Shown: piece by piece, positions 6,211-8,590 of the stretch
Position numbering within the stretch: position 1 is the first letter of the stretch
Layout: every line of letters starts with the position of its first letter
Origin: Geodermatophilaceae bacterium
GTDB taxonomy: Bacteria > Actinomycetota > Actinomycetes > Mycobacteriales > Geodermatophilaceae
Length of the DNA stretch: 8,590 nucleotides
Direction: 5' to 3'
Assembly: GCA_013814015.1 (NCBI GenBank)
Contig: JACCQS010000194.1
Span: forward strand, 1 to 8,590
Translations under genes and position numbers: made by a program
The notes under the pieces: generated by a model
What the model was told of the DNA's origin: nothing
What the model saw: the letters and a program-made list of their open reading frames with translations, nothing else
Databases searched by the model: none

Positions 6211-7434
6211 ATGACGCAGCCATCCGTGCGGATCCGTCGGTTCCGGACAGGCGCCGCCGGACTGGCTGTCCTTTGCCTGCTGTTCGTCGCGACCGGCTGC
6301 AGCGAACCGTCTGACGCCACAGCAACGGCCGGCACGTCCGCGAAGGCCGTCGATACCTCCGAGCCCAGCCCACAGGCCGCACCGGCCGTCGTCAGCATGG
6401 ATCCGCCGCTGGGGACCAGCGAATTCGCGCCGATGACTCCGGTCACCGTCGCAGCCGGCAACGGCACGCTGACCGACGTCGCCATCACCGACCCCGACGG
6501 CACATCTGTGACCGGCACGCTGTCGCCGGACGGCAAGGTGTGGCGCTCGGACCTTCTCGACTACGACACCAGCTACAGCGTGGCCGCCACAGCGCAGAAT
6601 GCGGACGGCGTTGCCACCACAGCGCGCGGCTCCATCGATACCGTCGCAGCGCGGACCTACACGATGCCCTACCTGCTGCCCAGCGAGAGCATGGACAGCG
6701 TGGGCGTCGGCATGCCGATCGTGGTCACCTTCGACGAGGACATCGAGGACCGGGCAGCCGTTGAACGGCGTCTGGCCGTGACCACGACTCCGCCGGTGGT
6801 CGGAGCGTGGTCCTGGTTCGGCGATCGCGAAGTGCACTACCGCCCGCAGGAGCATTGGGCTCCGGGAACCCATGTCGTGGTCGACGTGGGAGTTTATGGG
6901 GTTCACCTCGGCGACGGCATCTACGGCCAGGAGAACAAGCATCTCGAGTTCGACATCCACGACTCGATGGTGGCCCAGGTCGACAACAGTGAGTTGGTCC
7001 TGCGGGTGTATCGCAATGGTGCCCTCGAACGTGAGATGCCGACATCAATGGGCAAGTCGGGTTTCGCGACGCCCAGCGGGACCTACCTCGTCATGCAGCA
7101 GGACCGGCGGTACACGATGGATTCCTCCACATACGGAACACCGATTGACGATCCGGAGGGCTACCGGACCGAGGTGGAGTACGCCAGCCGGCTTTCCTAC
7201 TCCGGGATCTTCGTGCACGCCGCACCATGGTCGGTCGGCGATCAGGGCGTACGAAACGTCTCGCACGGATGCCTGAACGTCAGTACGGCCAATGCCGGCT
7301 ACTTCTACGAGAACTTTGGTTGGGGTGACATCGTCCAGGTCACCGGTACGGGCGTGGCGCTGCAAGCCAGCAACGGTCTCGGCGACTGGAACGTTCCATG
7401 GGAGGAATGGATCCTCGGCTCTGCGCTGCGCTGA
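6211..7434 (+). CDS. L,D-transpeptidase lipoprotein, LdtMt2-like
   Basis: The 407-residue enzyme is predicted to form 3->3 (meso-DAP to meso-DAP) peptidoglycan cross-links outside the membrane. The N-terminus has arginines (RIRRFR), a hydrophobic stretch (about 15-26) and a lipobox FVATGC with the lipidated cysteine at C30. An Ala/Thr/Pro/Ser linker follows, then two immunoglobulin-like domains (about 60-145 and 150-250) and a YkuD catalytic domain (about 255-380). The active site is plain: H336 in FVHAAPWSVGDQG and C354 in SHGCLNVS. The C-terminal GLGDWNVPWEEW matches the mycobacterial LdtMt2 class. Total length and the His/Cys numbering are nearly the same as LdtMt2, from memory (408 residues, H336 and C354). 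The ATG at 6211 puts the charged region right before the hydrophobic core; an in-frame TTG at 6148 would add 21 residues without benefit. The cysteine catalysis of this class is relatively insensitive to most penicillins. Confidence 0.95.
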   Translation: MTQPSVRIRRFRTGAAGLAVLCLLFVATGCSEPSDATATAGTSAKAVDTSEPSPQAAPAVVSMDPPLGTSEFAPMTPVTVAAGNGTLTDVAITDPDGTSVTGTLSPDGKVWRSDLLDYDTSYSVAATAQNADGVATTARGSIDTVAARTYTMPYLLPSESMDSVGVGMPIVVTFDEDIEDRAAVERRLAVTTTPPVVGAWSWFGDREVHYRPQEHWAPGTHVVVDVGVYGVHLGDGIYGQENKHLEFDIHDSMVAQVDNSELVLRVYRNGALEREMPTSMGKSGFATPSGTYLVMQQDRRYTMDSSTYGTPIDDPEGYRTEVEYASRLSYSGIFVHAAPWSVGDQGVRNVSHGCLNVSTANAGYFYENFGWGDIVQVTGTGVALQASNGLGDWNVPWEEWILGSALR

Positions 7435-7471
7435 TCTGCGCTGAGCTGACCGGGGCGACGTGTCCGGCGGT

Positions 7472-7487
7472 GTAACTCGGCGGTAAC
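7472..7487 (+). promoter_or_regulatory. Putative GlnR box upstream of glnA2
   Basis: GTAACTCGGCGGTAAC contains two GTAAC half-sites separated by six bases. This gives the AC-n9-AC spacing described for the actinobacterial nitrogen regulator GlnR (consensus close to GTnAC-n6-GnAAC). It ends 24 bp before the ATG of a glutamine synthetase gene, a typical class of GlnR target. No further half-site matches 11 bp on either side. The position close to the start codon would suit repression, or activation only if transcription starts very near the ATG. The assignment rests on motif and context; no glnR gene is in the window. Confidence 0.5.
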
Positions 7488-7511
7488 ACGGCGAAGGCAG
7501 ACTGCCAGATC

Positions 7512-8590
7512 ATGGACCGTCAGCAGGAGTTCGTCCTCCGTACGCTCGAGGAACGAGAGATCCGCTTCGTCCGCTTGTGGTTCACCGACGTGCTCGGTTT
7601 CTTGAAATCGGTGGCTGTGGCGCCGGCCGAGATCGAGGCCGCCTTCGCTGAGGGCATCGGCTTCGACGGCTCAGCCATCCATGGCTTCGCTCGGGTCTTC
7701 GAATCCGACATGCTCGCCAAACCCGATCCAGGGACGTTCCAGGTCCTGCCATGGCCCAACGAGGCCGGCCCGGACTCCGCCCGAATGTTCTGCGACATCA
7801 CCATGCCCGACGGTTCACCCTCCTGGGCCGACCCGCGGCACGTGCTCCGCCGAACTCTGTCCAAGGCCGCGGACATGGGATTCACCTTCTACACCCATCC
7901 CGAGATCGAGTTCTTCCTGGTCAAGGACCTGCCCAGCGACGGCACCGCGCCCCAGGCCGCCGATCACGGCGGATACTTCGACCTCTCCACCCACGATGTG
8001 GCCCACGACTTCCGGCGCCAGGCGGTGTTCGCTCTGGAGGCCATGGGTATCTCGGTGGAGTTCAGCCATCACGAGGTAGCCCCGGGCCAGCAGGAGATCG
8101 ACCTGCGCTACGCCGACGCGCTCAGCATGGCCGACAACATCATGACCCTGCGCCATGTCGTACGCGAGATCGCGCTCGCCCAGGGCGTGCATGCGACGTT
8201 CATGCCCAAGCCGTTCACCGATCAGCCCGGTTCGGCGATGCACACCCACGTTTCGCTGTTCGAGGGCGACCGCAATGCCTTCCACGACGCCAGCGACCCG
8301 GTGGGCCTGTCCCAGACCGGACGCGGGTTTGTCGCCGGCCTGCTAAAACATGCGGTGGAGATCACTGCGGTCACCAATCAATGGGTGAACTCATACCGTC
8401 GACTGGTGTCCGGGGGAGAGGCACCGTCCTCGGTGTGCTGGGGCCGGGCCAACCGGTCTGCCTTGGTCCGGCTTCCGTCGTACAAACCGGGTAAGGCCAA
8501 CTCGAGCCGCGTCGAGATCCGTTCACCCGATTCCGCGTGCAATCCCTACCTCACCCTCGCCCTGATGCTCGCCGCGGGGCTTCGCGGAAT
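7512..8590 (+). CDS. glnA2: Glutamine synthetase, GlnA2-like (3' end missing)
   Basis: The enzyme joins glutamate and ammonia using ATP to make glutamine. The 359 residues present, cut by the right edge, match mycobacterial GlnA2 from the first residues (MDRQQEFVLRTLEER) onward; family members have about 445, so roughly 85 are missing. The N-terminal beta-grasp domain (about 14-100) includes FTDVLGFLKSV and FDGSAIHGF. The catalytic domain shows the metal and substrate ligands in HPEIEFFL (E131, E133), HHEVAPGQQEIDLR (E188, E195), the KPFTDQPGSAMHTHVS signature with H244, NSYRRLV, and RVEIRSPDSACNPYL. The region that would hold the adenylylation tyrosine is off the edge, so that control cannot be judged. 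GlnA2 is generally not the main glutamine synthetase of actinobacteria. The start is fixed by homology because no clear ribosome site is visible. A GlnR-like box lies just upstream. Confidence 0.95.
   Translation, partial: MDRQQEFVLRTLEEREIRFVRLWFTDVLGFLKSVAVAPAEIEAAFAEGIGFDGSAIHGFARVFESDMLAKPDPGTFQVLPWPNEAGPDSARMFCDITMPDGSPSWADPRHVLRRTLSKAADMGFTFYTHPEIEFFLVKDLPSDGTAPQAADHGGYFDLSTHDVAHDFRRQAVFALEAMGISVEFSHHEVAPGQQEIDLRYADALSMADNIMTLRHVVREIALAQGVHATFMPKPFTDQPGSAMHTHVSLFEGDRNAFHDASDPVGLSQTGRGFVAGLLKHAVEITAVTNQWVNSYRRLVSGGEAPSSVCWGRANRSALVRLPSYKPGKANSSRVEIRSPDSACNPYLTLALMLAAGLRG

Noticed and set aside
6045..6536. Extension of NadE to a 740-residue protein
   Set aside because: The extension is antisense to the transpeptidase signal region and first domain, and the family N-terminus is reached at MEPFRIALAQ (6044).
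7426..7444. Two copies of CTGCGCTGA in tandem, 10 bp apart, at the transpeptidase stop
   Set aside because: Too short to be called a functional repeat; likely local slippage at the gene end.
7496..7506. Short inverted repeat GGCAG-A-CTGCC just before glnA2
   Set aside because: Five-base arms with a one-base centre are common by chance at this GC content, and it is not followed by a T-run.

Overview
The window looks like chromosomal DNA from a high-GC Gram-positive bacterium (Actinomycetota). The evidence is GC-rich codon use throughout, a lysine/alanine-rich histone-H1-like protein, a class B L,D-transpeptidase with the same architecture as mycobacterial LdtMt2, and a glutamine synthetase that matches mycobacterial GlnA2 from its first residue. 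I cannot name a genus. No mobile elements, tRNA, rRNA or CRISPR arrays are visible. The content is mostly conserved housekeeping genes, and I see no clear new multi-gene system.

Layout, left to right. Positions 1-616 hold no gene I can recognise, but they contain a perfect 19-bp palindrome (456-474) ahead of the first gene. A rightward cluster follows: a 160-aa lysine-rich H1-like protein (617-1099), an RNB-domain ribonuclease five bases downstream (1105-2538), and a BtuF/TroA-like metal or cobalamin receptor without a signal peptide (2593-3324). This cluster converges on a leftward pair, nadE (4314-6044) and then panB (3357-4205), separated by 108 bp with five copies of GCTCGC. Divergent from nadE is a lipoprotein L,D-transpeptidase (6211-7434). 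The last gene is glnA2-like glutamine synthetase (7512 to the right edge, truncated), preceded by a sequence that fits the GlnR binding consensus.

How the genes fit together: nadE and panB both make cofactors (NAD, and pantothenate as the CoA precursor) and probably share a transcript. NadE uses glutamine as its ammonia donor and the neighbouring glnA2-like gene makes glutamine, so the right half has a nitrogen/cofactor flavour, although glnA2 is on the other strand. The L,D-transpeptidase acts outside the cell on peptidoglycan. The left cluster combines a nucleic-acid-binding basic protein with an RNase, and the reason for this pairing is not evident from sequence alone. The most useful leads are the GlnR-like box, the 19-bp palindrome, the Asp-to-Gln change in the RNB metal site, and the tight coupling of the H1-like and RNase genes.
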